DNA of 64,000 nt from Cristatella mucedo (Eukaryota; Bryozoa; Phylactolaemata; Cristatellidae): the NCBI GenBank assembly GCA_009760855.2, contig WPIO01000032.1, positions 2,298,501-2,362,500 of the forward strand, written 5' to 3'. Each line of letters opens with the position of its first letter. Position 1 is the stretch's first letter. This document shows positions 50,220-63,239 of this stretch, in pieces. A program made the position numbers and the translations under genes. Under the pieces are notes generated by a model, which did no database searches, was not told the DNA's origin, and saw only the letters and a list, made by a program, of their open reading frames with translations.

Positions 50220-52555
50220 TAGGGAGGGGAGGGGTGGGAAGGGGAGGGGGTAGGACAGGGGAGGGGCAGTTACAGTTATTGGGCGGCAGCAAGGTACTTG
50301 AAGTTACTCAAGTAAGATCCGGCTTACTGAGTCAGAAAAATCAACTACAGCTTAGCAGGGCCGGAGTAGATGGAACTCAACATGCCCTAGAAGCTTTTGC
50401 ATGCTGGACTGTTGCAAAGCTCTGCTAAAACGAATTCAAGCTCAACGTGCTCATAGCAATACACAGCCGGGCTGCTTAGGTATTACAGACAGCAATCCTT
50501 CCATCTGGGATGGAAAGAATCTGGCTGAGCAGTAGTCAGCCACACTGAACTATTATGTGACTATGATTATGTGATCTACGGTGACCTTTCGATGGCAAAC
50601 CTTCACAAGCCCTACTGCTCGATAAAAAGAAAACCACTACAGAAACACTCCTAGTCGAAAGCACAAAGGCTATTGCAGGCCCAAAAGCCAAGAGACTATC
50701 TCACTTTTTTTTTATAGCATGTATGAGAGCACACGGCAGTTGGCCGGCACAGTGCAACAAGTTAAAGAGGGGGCAGATCCAAAAGTCGACAGCTGCTCGA
50801 GTAAGCCATTGGCCGACTGCCAGAGCTGAGCTGTAAGCATGCCTGCAGTACTATTAGAGCGTGCCTGCCATACTATTACAGAGTGCTTGCTATACTATTA
50901 CCTCGGTGCCTGGCGTACTAACAGCAATCCGGGCGCACTATTAGATGTGCCTTTGCAGGCATGACAGAGGGGGCTACTTGTTTCGTTACACCTGAAAGAA
51001 TATAGTCGTCTTGCCTGAATGCATCAGACTTAAAACCGCTACAGCTCGGCCTGAGGCCCACGATGATACTAGCTAGCTTCGACCCTAATCCTTTCCCAGG
51101 GCTTAGGTACACAGGTGCCGGGAAGGGAGGTCTTGCTGCTAAGCATGACCATGTGAGAACACTGATGCATAAACGGGCAGGGAGTTTTGCAAGTGCAACA
51201 GCGTGCGCTGTCCAAGCGCACTTCATGCACACAATATTATGCACGTGCCCCTGCACAGCCCTGCCGGATCACGTCGAGATCGGCAAAGATCTTGTTCACT
51301 GATGGGCAACCTGCATTAGATTCAGACCAATCAGCTGCATCCGATGAATCCACTCGCCAGCAGGCTCGCCCTTCGCCTGCTGTGATCAGTACAGCCACGA
51401 ACAGCAGTAGCCACGAGCTAGCTGCCCATAGGCACCTGGCTACGGGGCGCAGCTCTGATGCTGACCCGCGCGAAAACAGATCGAGCGAAGCACAGAGAAA
51501 TGGGTGAGTAGCAACCCAAAATGTGTCTCCCAAGACAAAATGCAGCCTTGCCTGGCTGCCCGGTCGGAGCCCCAGAATGGATGCAATGCAGCCGACAGAT
51601 CCGAGAGGCTGGCCTTTAAGTGGGAGGTAGGCCAGCACACGAAGGCGACTAAATAATGCCGGTAGTTTATCGTGCTCCAATTTCGGCAGGCCAGTGCACC
51701 TTGCAGAGGTAGTCGATCGACGGTCGTAGGTAGCGAATCGACTCGAATCAGGAGTCCAAGCCACACAGCCTCATCCTCCCCCCACCTCTGCTGCGACCAA
51801 ACCCTTTCTTGTACACCCCTCTGCTCGAGATGTGATAATCGTAGTCGTCGGTCGCCAAAGAAGCCAGACGGCCGTCTGCCTTCGGCTGGCTGCCGGCACT
51901 CTAGGCTAGGCTTTCTTCTGGAAGGTGCCAGGGCAAAAGCCGGCACGCTTTTTCTGATAGCCAACTGTCAAAGCAGCCGCGTGCCTGTCGGCTAAAAGCA
52001 GGCGCTCTGTGCTTCTTTTTTTTGGCAGCCAACTCGGCCACAGAACGCAGCTCCTCACGTCCTCACTGGAGTGCTTGGAAGCAGCAGGATGGGTGCACTG
52101 CTGGAGGCGGCAAGCATTGCCCCACCGAAGCAACCATGGCTGCCCGCTGTTGCAGCTCACGTCTGTGTGCAAGCAGGCACTTGGAAGCCGGTCCAGAACA
52201 AGACCAATTCGACAGACTGAGCTATTCAACACCAGTTACCTCGGAACACGGGGCCGCACAGCCGGCCTCACAAGGAGCAAGCAAGAGAAGCTGCATGCAT
52301 TGAACGACGGTACGGAAAACGCATATTCTAAGTAACTTCCCGACGACAGAGCATTGGCCGAGTTGCCAGCCCTCACATTGGCTGCTGCTAAGAGGTCTCA
52401 CATTGGCTACCACTAGGAGATCGGTAATTTGAAGTAACCACTCAAAGCAACCCCAAGGGGCACTCGCACACACTAACACACACCGACAGTCTGACAGTAA
52501 CGAACATACGGGACAGTTGACCAGCTGAGAATCTTTAGGATTAGCTGCAGACATA
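50220..52555. other. No gene recognised
   Basis: Frames up to 175 codons on minus (51,237-51,764) overlap similarly long frames in other registers and show no motif. A G-rich run lies at 50,221-50,267. Confidence 0.35.
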
Positions 52556-52561
52556 GCCTTT

Positions 52562-52735
52562 TTGGTGAGGCGTGATGGCACACTAGGTAAGGTGGTTGCT
52601 TTACACGACCTCAGGTTCCGAGGTCACAGGTTCGAATCAAGTGGGCAGGCGATCCTTTATTGCCACTGCAATTGTGATAGCCATAAAGACTGCTTCATCT
52701 TTATACAAAAGAAACTGTTAAATCAGCAAGCATTT
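52562..52735 (+). mobile_element. SINE family A, copy 3
   Basis: The head ggtgaggcgtgatggcacac and taggtaaggtggttgc, B box GGTTCGAATC, the body ggcgatcctttattgccact and the end aaaagaaactgtt match 180-345. Confidence 0.85.
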
Positions 52736-53514
52736 TTTTGCTGCCCCCACACCAACAGCAGCACAGCCACCAAGCCAACAGAAAACCCGACCGGTCACGT
52801 GCAGGCTTTTTATGCATCGACAGCTACTCGGAAGCTCTCTTCTCGAGGCAACCAGCTCACTCACACCACTGAAAATGGAGAGCACACGCGAACATGGTTC
52901 CATGTTGTCCAGCACGAAAGTTCGAAGAGCGGTGCTTTGCTGCTCAGCACTGCTTTGTAGAATGGCGCCAGCACTCTGACACACAAACACAGCTTAGGCT
53001 AATTGCTGCTCTTTAGCATTTTCATCTTTCAGCATTGCTGCTCTCGTACAAGCAAGTGGGAGTGCATGTGATCGCATGCCAGTGCACATACACAAACATG
53101 TAAGTGCATACTTGCAAGTATCTACATACATGCTTGCAAGTATATGCACTACGGTCTCGGGTGCACACTGACAGATGCTCAGGACTAACCACTCGTGGCT
53201 CAGAAATTAGGTGCCTAGAAATGAAAACGATGGATCTTACGTTGTGGCAGCCTGGAAGCATGTCACCAGTCAATAACCGTGTGCAGATCTACAAAATTTG
53301 TAGAAACCACGGCTACCCAACTTAATCGTTTGCTCATCTATTTGTCAGCCAAGCCACACAACTAAATTGCTTCCCCATCCATAATGTGAGCTAAGAACAG
53401 GGCAGACACACCCGACCCCTTCATCAGTCTTGATCAGGGCAAACAAAGCAGAGCCACTCCTCTGCCAGACATCTGATAGATACGATCTCTTCTTCCATCT
53501 CCTATGGTGGCAAA

Positions 53515-53600
53515 GAAATGGTCCAGAACCAGACCACGTTTTCCATTTATCAATGAGGAAATGGTCCAGAACCAGACCACGTTTTCCATTTATCAATGAG
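53515..53600 (+). repeat. 43-bp exact tandem duplication
   Basis: The unit starting gaaatggtccagaaccagac and ending tttatcaatgag occurs twice in a row without visible differences, pointing to a recent slippage or repair event. Confidence 0.95.
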
Positions 53601-54039
53601 GACGTGCTTCAATAAATCAACCTATTTCAAGCACACAAATCCACCATTTCCAAAAAATATTCTGACGTGTCAAAAACCATGCACATAAGAACCTTAACAT
53701 GCAATTTGTTTTTGCTCACAGAAGCGAATGTAATGACAATGACTATCCAGTTTCCAGACATGATCTGGTACCTCTGAAACTAGCCCAAAGACTAAGCAGC
53801 ACACGGACTTTGATTCTTATTCTGACCAACAAGAAATAGAAGCTAACGGCATCTTTAGATACATAAACGACAGAGCCAATTCATTGGGTAACTTCGAGGC
53901 TGTCCAATTCATTGACTTCAAGGAGAGGTCTGATGGCTGCCCTTTCCAAGAAAGACACGGTCAAGAACCTAGCCACATTCCTGTATATCTGAAGCTGCTG
54001 GTAATATCGTTCAGAGGCACATTACAAGCAGAAATATAA

Positions 54040-54205
54040 CTCACACAGCTCCACAAATACACACAAACTAACACGCATACTCATTCACTCATTCACTCAC
54101 TCAGACACACTCACTCAAATCATACACACACACATACAGTATGCATATCTATGCAGGTATACACGCACACACGTACGCACACACACATACAGATATACAC
54201 TCTCA
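54040..54205. repeat. CA-rich low-complexity tract
   Basis: Interrupted acac/actc words (cactcattcactcactcaga, acacacacacatacagtatg). Confidence 0.85.
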
Positions 54206-54209
54206 CATG

Positions 54210-56385
54210 TATGCATGAGAAAACATGCTTAAGGTTGTGGCAGCATGGTCATTTACTGGCAGCAGTAGCAGCAGCGAAAGCATTTTGAAGAGCAGCTACC
54301 ACAATCGACAGCAAAGTATGTGGGACACGACTGGTAGAGCCAGGATTTTAAGGTTGAGGCAAGGTACCATGCTCCCGCCCCTTGGGCCTAAGGAAATCTG
54401 CCCTAGGATATAGGTACTTCCCTCTGTCCAGGGGGGGGGGGGCAATTGCCCCCTCCCCTTCCCCCCAGCCACTGGGTAGGTGGGAACATACACGAATAAA
54501 TGCCAGTGTGCCATTGAAACCCTTGGCTGAACGTGACAGGCTTCCACGAGTGCTAATACATTGATTTCATTAAACAAAGATTCTGGCAAAAAAGCTTGAT
54601 GTCAAAGCCCAATAGCAGTCGAACTCCATCTAGATATGATATCACGTGAAATCCGGGTGAGGTCGTTCTAGAACAGGCCAAGATCGGCAGTTGGTGGGAG
54701 AGAAAACATTGCAGTGCTTGTTGCTAAGCAACACAGAATGACTAGCTTGATTAACAGTCATGAGCTGTTGCCTAAGTAAGAATAAACAGGCAAATAGCAG
54801 TGAATGGTTGGCTGCCTCATGCTGTACTAAGAGATACTGACATCCGGTAGCAATGGCAGAACGGTGGCTACAGACGGCTGGGCAAAATATTGTAGCCAAA
54901 ATTACGGGCAGGCAGCATAATAGGTAAGGCTGCCACTGTGGAATGGTGCTGGAAGTACAGAAAGTGATACGAACTCGTGGCCTCTAAATTACAAAACAAT
55001 TAAGAGTGCTGAGCCAGGTCACAGGATAAAAACCAGCAGACCATCAATAAGACTTGACTATCCCAGTCTGGCTAATCATTTCTATCAGTTCCACTAGGAG
55101 CTAATTTACACAGCATTTACCTATGAAATTAAATGACAAGCTGATCAAAAGCCTGTTCATCACTATTTCATTGTTCAATGCAAAATCCAGAGTGCAATAT
55201 TAACTATGGGAGCCCACTGAGAGACAATTTCCACAGCACTTAAGTAGAAAGGGCCGTTAAAAGCCAACGAAGAGCACCAAGCAATAGAGCTGTAGATACA
55301 GGGGGGGATTCACAAACTGAACCGGTAAGGTGCATCAATCTCTCCAGGACAAAGCTATGTAGACCCCGGTTAACGCTCCAGTTGACACGAAGGTCAACTT
55401 GGATAAACATTTCTGAGACTTGTAAAGAATCTGTAGAAGACCTAACTTTTTAAGAGATGCAAATACGTCACGTTGGATAACCAATTTCTTAGACACAATA
55501 TTTAGCTGTTCGCCTGACATTTAAGTGAATTTAACTAAGTGTCCAATCTAGATAGCTTTAAAAGAAAGGTCTTACTTAGGTAAGAGACCAGGCTTCTATG
55601 GTTGATGTATTCCTGTGCTTCAAAGTATACACGATTCGTTTTAACATTCAATTAGAGCTAGTAGCAACTGGGGTTTTGCTCAAGTTACAGTGGTTGGACA
55701 TAAAGAAACCCGATGCCCCAACGGCGCCAGATACCTGTTAAGCAAAGCCATCGATCATGTTCACCTGTCTTCATCAGCAAAATGGGTACAGAAATACGCA
55801 AGCATTTATCTTGTAGAGCAAACAAACATTTGTGTTTAGCTAAAATATATTCAGTAGCCACTTGGCAGCAATAGTGATGAAATGCTTGAAACAGATGGAA
55901 AAAAGAGGAGAGATGTTCTAACCCGGGACACTACCCCAGAACGGTAGGTCATCTTGAGTCAAATCCTCAAGTCACTCCCCTTTTGCACTACCTGCAAACT
56001 AAATTTCAGCTAGAGCACTTATCCCAAGTACCCGAATTCATTATTACCCCACAGTACTTTCTAGCCATGCATTGTATACGCTACAGTACTCATATCAATA
56101 AATAAAGAGAACTAAACATTCTAGGCAAGTGTAGGGCTTATACAAGACCCTCTCTCCCCCTCCTCTCTTACTCTCGTGTTAGGTCCACTCTGGCACTCTC
56201 TAGTCATCGATGATCAGCCTGATGAGGCAATAATTAAGCAACCTAAATTAATTCCTTTAAAGGGCAGCTGTCCAGGCAGACCTATCTTTCTATGAAAGGT
56301 GATGAAACCTCTCCATCATGTCTCTGTACTGTCACTTGAGTTGGAAATGCTGTATGCCAATATACTCCCACCCACTAGTAGTACC
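54210..56385. other. No gene recognised
   Basis: Short frames only. A poly-G run at 54,431-54,442 is present. No mobile-element ends found. Confidence 0.4.
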
Positions 56386-56389
56386 AAAG

Positions 56390-57645
56390 AAGTAATAATA
56401 ACAATAACACAATTGATAAAGCGCCCTCAGAGAACTCAATCTCTTTCTAGGCCCTTTATATGAGCTACGAAGAAAACACAATCGAATGGTTAGTAATAGC
56501 ATGCTGAATAAACAGCAAGAACAACATGGTTAGGGGCAATATGCACAGGACTTGGTTAGTGGTGGCATGCAACACTGTCAGCACACATAAGCACATAAAG
56601 GACGAATCATAAGGACCCACTAAATGCTAGGATAAATATGTGCATTTTTAATTTCTTTTTAAATGCTGTATAGTCAGGAGATGCCGTGACGCAAGTCGGG
56701 AGTGACCTCCAGGCTTTGGGAGCATAAGAACTAAATGCACGATCTCCAGAGGATTTGAGGTTTGTACGAGCTATAGATAAACAGTCAGATTCCGAAAAGC
56801 GGTGGTAAGATGCTTAGCCTGGTGGGGCAGTAGATCTGATAGGTAGGCTGGAGCCAAAGAGTGAAAGTACCTAAAAGTGAGTGACAAAACCTTGAAGACG
56901 ATGCGTTGCTTGGCTGGGAGCCAGTGCAGGTCGGCGAGAAGTGGTATGATGTGGCAACTGCTATACTCACGACAGACAAGCCTAGCTGCAGAGTTTTGCA
57001 CCAGCTGTAGGGCCTGATTGTAAATGCCGGTAGGCAAGCAAGCAGTGAGTTACAGAAGTCAAGACAGGATGTCAGAAATGCATGGACCAATTTAGATATG
57101 GTGTCCATGTCTAAACAAGCCCGAATTTTAGCAATGCCATGTAGCTGAAAGTAGGCAGACTTGAGAGTCGAGCTGCTGTGGTCGTCTAATAAACGGTCAC
57201 TTGGGAACAAGACACCTAGATTTCGTGCAGATTCAACAGGAGATATGCTGGCAGAGCCGATTTTGAGCATTAACCTTTCCAATTTCTGAATCACACTTGG
57301 TTTGCCCATAACTAGTAAGTTGGTTTGATTATCATTCAATTTAAGAAAATTTGCTGCCATCCATGTGCAAATCATCAATACATGCAGCAATGGAGTTGAG
57401 AGAATTCGACGTGCTAGAGGACTGGGAGGGATCAAAGCAAAGGTACAACTGAGTGCCATCTGCCTAGAAGTGAAAGCTAGATTGTGCTTGGCAATCCCGT
57501 CGGCAAGAGGAAGAGTATAAACCGTGAAAAGAACAGCACCAAGCACGGAGCCCTGAGCTGCCCATATTTTTGGTTCCTCGGATGATCTTTGTCCATTCAC
57601 ATCAATACTCTGGAGTCTCCCACTGAGATAGGACCTGAACCAGTA
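56390..57645 (-). mobile_element. 5'-truncated family-1 LINE, minus
   Basis: On minus it begins at WFRSYLSGRLQSIDVNGQRS, passes AQGSVLGAVLFTVYTLPLAD, MAANFLKLNDNQTNLLVMGK and HAFLTSCLDFCNSLL, and ends with the UTR, tail and (TAATAATAAC) run at 56,392-56,412. The PQGS motif is AQGS, YADD is lost by a frameshift, and further frameshifts occur near 57,000. It is inactive. Confidence 0.92.
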
Positions 57646-57659
57646 CAAGTACGGCCTGC

Positions 57660-58930
57660 AAGCAACAAATTTAATCTAGATGTCGGCACAATCAATTAAA
57701 GATATTAAGGTAGGCATGTCATATGCTACCACTGCAGGTAACACTGTTACTTGCATTAACTTGTGCAGGAATGCATATGCAGTGCTTGCTTCTCAGATGG
57801 CAGTTTCGGCAGCTTGAACTTGTCTTAGGTAGATCGCCTCATACAGGAGTATGGCGGTGGGCTTGATACAAAAAGCCACATCCTTGGACAAGTTGAACTG
57901 GTTGCAGTCTCAGTCCGGTTGCCCACAAGAGCACCAAACAAAATGTCACTGCATGGGCGCGGCTCCACAGAACACCTGGTCTGGCAAGGGATACAAATAA
58001 GCATGCTGCAGAGAGGCTTCAGCATTCATATTTTCAAAATTTCAAGAAATAGAATGTACCTACAGGCCCTTGCTGGGTAGAGATGGAGATCAAAAAAAGT
58101 AGACCAACATATGCCCTGTGGTTAAAAATAGCTGCAACTAATTACTCCTTTAATAAGCTAGTTTTGTTAGTGAGTCAGTTCGTTCCTGACTTCACAGTTA
58201 TAACACTGTCAAAAAAGGGGGAAGGAGAGACAATTTTCTAATTTGCATTTGCAGTTGCAATATGCAATCATAGTTGAAATTGAACATTTAAATGCTCGAG
58301 CTTCACAGGACTGTGGACTTGAAGGTTGCTCAAAGGCTGGCCGTGGCATTCCAACAGCTTGTGTTCTCCCTTTGTGGCACCTTAGGTGACGACTGGCGCT
58401 TCTACAGTTTCAGCTTCGTCCAGCTGAGTTAACCTATTGGAAAGCTGCCAGCGCTAGCTTGACCGAGAATGCTCACTAGCTATGTCATTAGACACTCAGG
58501 CTCGCCTGTCAAACTAAAATTGAAGTTCTCCAGAATTTTCCACGGGTGCAAGCTAATTTCACCATGATAGGCTAGTCAAAGCCACAGTAGTCTGAAGAAA
58601 AACAGCTGCAGCACTTTCAGCCGCAGCAGAAGGGGAAAATAAAAAATTAAATAGGAAATACAACTCGTAGAAAGGCCTCCACTCAGCAGTATGCTGCAGT
58701 AACTAGCCATTCTCATGCAGGAACCAAAAAGTAATCTTCGACCCGGTTTCCGAAAGTAAAAACACCGGCGTTGCTTCAAGCTGTCGAAATAATTACACAC
58801 AAATTAGCAATGGCACTCTGTGGCATGCCTATTAAGAAAGAAATTCAAATAAAACTGGCAAACATATTGCAGTGCTTCGGCAAGCGACAACACACAGATA
58901 ATAACTAGCTTGAGCCAGCGCGAGTGCATG
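57660..58930. other. No gene recognised
   Basis: Frames below 75 codons and no repeat match. Confidence 0.4.
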
Positions 58931-58936
58931 ACGATA

Positions 58937-59065
58937 AATATAATTCATTTATATAGTGCAATAAGATATCTTAATCTCTACTAAGGCACTTTACATATGC
59001 CCCAGAGCTCGAGCCCATAACCTTGGCGACCAAAGGCAATGACATAATCGATCAAGTAAGGCAGC
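58937..59065 (-). mobile_element. SINE family B, minus copy
   Basis: aatataattcatttatatag, tgcaataagatatcttaatc, tctactaaggcactttacat and cagagctcgagcccataacc match the SINE-B tail and body in inverse orientation; the head at 59,040-59,065 is diverged. Confidence 0.75.
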
Positions 59066-59141
59066 CGAAACGAAGCACCATGCAGAGGGATGTCTGCACC
59101 ACAGCAGTTGAGCCAGCAGGGCCCGGATCTACAGATAGCTC

Positions 59142-59244
<103 letters not shown>

Positions 59245-59259
59245 CGTATTGCTAAACAG

Positions 59260-60495
59260 CAAACGACTTGGAGCACTCGGAACACAACCGAACTCGACAA
59301 CTCTCCACAGACGTTCTAAAACGGAGCTTCAGTCGTCTGCACCCAGGAACGCTGCGCTCCGATTGGCCAGCTCCGTTGCAAGCTCCAGCTGTGGAACACT
59401 GCACCTAGATTAGTCAGTCAAGGTCGGGAGGGCCCCCAACCTGGTACCGGCAGACAACATCTGGGCGCAGCACAGTCATAGGCTGGCGTATGCATCTCTA
59501 TTACGATCTCAACAGCTCCTACGATGGTCTCGGACAGTAGCAAGTCCACTAGGCCACTTGGCTTCAGGCCACTACAGGACCTAACATCCACATGAAACAG
59601 CAGCTGCAGACTACTTAGTGGCAGCAGTGTACTTGGTGCCTAAAACTCACAGCTGGCCAAAAATACAATAGCCTGCTGTTGACATTGCTGACAAACCTTG
59701 CATATGTAAATTGGCACGACTGACCACAACACCTATCAAACCATCATCTGACAAAGTGATTGCAATCATAGGCCATATCGAATACAATGCAAAGGCTAGG
59801 GGCTACAGCAAGCTAGCAGGCTGGCTGGCAATGCTGCTACTGCTGTTGGACAACCTGCCAGGCCATGGATTCTTAGCAACTGTAAAAAACAAAAGTCGTT
59901 ATCGACGATCGCAAGCACGGTTTTACCAGCTGCCAACCATGACCCTTGGCAATGGATTACCTCCCCTTCAGAGCAGAGCTGGTCATATGCCTTCTTTACA
60001 ATGATAGGGGGCGGGGTGGGCTACTAAGGCTTGTCAGAAAGCTGGAAGTTGTATGTACTCACGTTCAGCTTCAGGTACCATTCTACATGCCCAACCCGAA
60101 CCGGTTGCAGGCCCCTACCCTCCTGCTACTGCATATACCGTATGTACATGAACAGCCTTGCCGGATGCCAACACGAACAGCCGACACCATGCAACTAGTG
60201 CTCAATTGGAAATAACTTCGGAAAATGCACTGAGCATTACATGCAGGACGATGCAGTCGTTACACAAAAAGGTTCGGCTGCTCAGCACTCTATTCTCCTC
60301 TATACGATAGCCTTAACTGTACAGACCTGTGGTGACTTGAGCCTCGGTCCAAATATATGAAAACAAAACCAAAATAAAAAGAATTTCCAATGGATAATTC
60401 ACGAGTAAACCTGATGATTATATTTTTTGATAATCCTTCTGGTTGCTCTCTTGCTCAATGAGCCACATGGGCATGGCGGACCAGGCTGTTATGCT
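59260..60495. other. No gene recognised
   Basis: Frames up to 97 codons without motifs. Confidence 0.4.
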
Positions 60496-60499
60496 TGGT

Positions 60500-60596
60500 C
60501 ACCTGATGTGGAAGAAATCCATTCGATTGTGTTTCCTTTGCAGCAAATGTAAAGCGCCTAGAAAGAGATTGAGTTTTCTGAGGGCGCTTTATCGTG

Positions 60597-60629
<33 letters not shown>

Positions 60630-60631
60630 CC
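60500..60631 (+). mobile_element. Family-1 LINE 3' tail (well preserved)
   Basis: cattcgattgtgtttccttt, gcagcaaatgtaaagcgcct, agaaagagattgagttttct and gagggcgctttatcgtgtgt, then (TTA)n to 60,631. Confidence 0.9.
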
Positions 60632-60764
60632 TTCAACCAGCAAGATCCGAAGATCTTGGAGTCCGCAATTCGTGACACTACTATTTATTAGGCAACTGGA
60701 ATGGTGTTGCCAAAATTAAAGTGCGGCAGTTTTTGAGGTCCTCGTTGTTATGTCTTCCTTCCCC

Positions 60765-61395
60765 AACCTGGGCCTGCTTCAGGCAACAGACATCCTAAGC
60801 ACCTGCAGCTGGGGGGCGAATATGGCTGCAAGGTTAGTCTACAAATCCCAGAGATTCTTAGCCCCATGTTTCCTTTGCTGAAGTTGCTGCGATCGCACAT
60901 CGTCGATCAACAGATCCAGAGCAAAATTCTTACTCTGACCCATAAGGCTCGCCAAGGCCTGGCTCCTTCATACCTAGCTGCACTGCTTCACCAGTTTCAG
61001 CTTCCTTGAACCCTTAGGTCCTCTAGAAACCATAACCTAGCTTTTCCATTCATAAGTTTATTGACCAAAGCTTTTTGTCTGCGGGTCCAAGACTGTGGAA
61101 CTAACTTCCACAACTTTTTTGCACCGACATCACTCCAACTGCTGACAATCGCACATCTTAATCAGCTTTCCTGAGCTGCTACTTCCACCCTATTCATTTC
61201 CTCCTCGATCGCCCTTCTGACTAAGCTATGACTTGTCACTTCCTCTCTGATGCATGAGATGGAGTCTGCTGGCTACCACAACCGTACAGAAAGCCACTTA
61301 GGCTAAGACTGTGCTATAGAAAACTCTCCAGCACAGCACCCACTTAGTCCTTATGGTTTCGTGGTGTTAAAAACACACACACACACACACACGGA
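60765..61395 (+). mobile_element. Family-2 LINE 3' portion
   Basis: It matches the minus-strand host LINE at 4,054-4,340 (ctgcagctggggggcgaata, tggctgcaaggttagtctac, aaatcccagagattctta) and encodes ILTLTHKARQGLAPSYLAAL. It then shares the 3' UTR with 25,890-26,180 (gccacttaggctaagactgt, gctatagaaaactc). It ends at an (AC)n run and lacks the ATTAC repeats of other copies. Confidence 0.8.
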
Positions 61396-61494
61396 AGATA
61401 CATTAAATTATTAAATTACATTCTAACTTGGCAGACTTAATGGGTCTTACGCGAATGTGAATTCCTAAACCGAGAAATCACTAGAAATAATTAT

Positions 61495-61630
61495 GCCATT
61501 TGTATAGTGCCCTAAGAGAACTACACCTCTTTCTGAGCAGAGTCTGTGTGCTGGAAAGGAAGCACGACCATTGGTTAGTGATAACAAGCGCAGCTTCACC
61601 ACACTTTAAGTACACGAAGGACAATACACA
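61495..61630 (-). mobile_element. Family-1 LINE 3' tail/UTR fragment, minus
   Basis: atgccatttgtatagtgccc, taagagaactacacctcttt, then gctggaaaggaagcacgacc and attggttagtgataacaagc match the tail and UTR in inverse orientation. Confidence 0.7.
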
Positions 61631-61639
61631 GGCACTGAG

Positions 61640-62950
61640 CAAATGCTGTGAGGATATTTAAGGCTTCGGGTTCCTCAAGCATAAACTGAAAACGAGAGGC
61701 TGGGTAATTGCATGCCATGTATTTTCAACTGCAAATCGAGTGTCAATATGTCGAACGCAGGGCAGCAGCAGTGAAGCAGTACCTACGTAAGAGCAATATG
61801 CACAGCACAAATCGACACAATAAAAACTATCGGTTCGAGGAAGGTAGAATGCAAAGCTGAAAATGTCTAGTTCTGCATCGAAATCGTGACGTCGGCAGCT
61901 ATCGAGACCATCCCATAGAGGATAAGTAACGAGTCGAGAAGTTTTCTTACGATGCACGAGCAAAACTCGAGCCAAGGCAACCATCCAGGAAGCTCACGAA
62001 CAGCAGGCCCATAATGCGACTCACGAATCCGACAGGCCTTGAAATAACACATGCCGAAAGCAGGCCAACACTCAGCACACCCATCCACAAAGGCATATCG
62101 AAGGTGGTCGGCCAGTAAGCTGCGCTCCCGTCCGACTTGGCCGATTCTGAATAGGCACGTCTGGCAGCCCCTTGGCGATAGATCCTAACTAGCAAGGTCA
62201 GGGCTTGGTTAAAGAGTAATACGAAGTTAAGGTCGGCTGATGCAACAGCCTCATTTTTACGGTAGCCGGATAAGCCTTTGCTTCTTCCCGAGCAAGATCA
62301 TGCTATGGTCACCTACTAAAGCAAAGTCTATGTTGAGTTCCTTCTGAGGCCTACTTCTTCACTTTGAACCAACAGATCGAACACAAAGTCTGTACACACT
62401 ACTAGCATGCCTTCGCCACAACAAATGGCCCACATTGTTTTGGTGGCTGAGCAAGAAGAGCTATGTTGTTGACCCTTCTTTCCTACTTTACTCCCAATAT
62501 TTACCATTGCCATGTCGGCTGTCCGGCGGCGTCAATCACATATGACATAAAAATATGAGGACCCTGCACTCTCCAACGAGGTAAAACAGACTATAAGGAT
62601 CGTCAGACCTGCAATGTCATGCTTAGTTTGCTTGCTCGCCAACTTATACAACTTTAAACATTTTAAAATCACACTTGCTTCACAAAGCCACACGGACAAG
62701 GCGGCTGAGGCTGTAGTGCTACGATGCATGGTCACTGCCAAAACAAACGAATATGGTGAAAAAGGTTTGCCTTGCCTCGAGTTACAAACAGTGGAGCATC
62801 TAAAACTCTAATTATGGAGACATTCGGGAGAGTAATGAACGATCCCAAATACAGCAGTATATGCAAACAGGCAAACGAGTTAACAGAATTGACCCCACAA
62901 ACAACAGCCTTCAATGTTGTGCAACAGATACAATTGAATGCTATTGCCTA
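61640..62950. other. No gene recognised
   Basis: Frames up to 108 codons without motifs or repeat matches. Confidence 0.4.
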
Positions 62951-62956
62951 TGATCC

Positions 62957-63236
62957 GAGTGAGAGATGGAGAGAGACAGTGAGAGAGAGTGAGGGAGAAA
63001 GAGAGGGAGAGAGAGAGGGAGAGAGAGAGAGGGAGAGAGAGAGGGAGAGAGAGAGGGAGAGAGAGAGGGAGAGAGTGAGTGAGTGAGTGTGAGTGTGTGA
63101 GTGAGTGAGTGAGTGAGTGAGTGAGTGAGTGAGTGAGTGAGTGAGTGAGTGTGAGTGAGTGAGTGTGAGTGAGTGTGAGTGAGTGAGTGAGTGAGTGAGT
63201 GAGTGTGTGAGTGAGTGAGTGAGTGAGTGAGAGAGC
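62957..63236. repeat. (GAGA/GAGG)n then (GAGT)n microsatellite
   Basis: About 115 bp of GA/GG followed by about 165 bp of gagt with gtgt interruptions. The long Leu/Ser/His-rich ORFs on minus are artefacts of the repeat. Confidence 0.98.
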
Positions 63237-63239
63237 AAA

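Noticed and set aside
51237-51964. Two long minus frames of about 175 codons
   Set aside because: They overlap in different registers over the same DNA with no recognisable motif; at most one could be real and nothing supports either.
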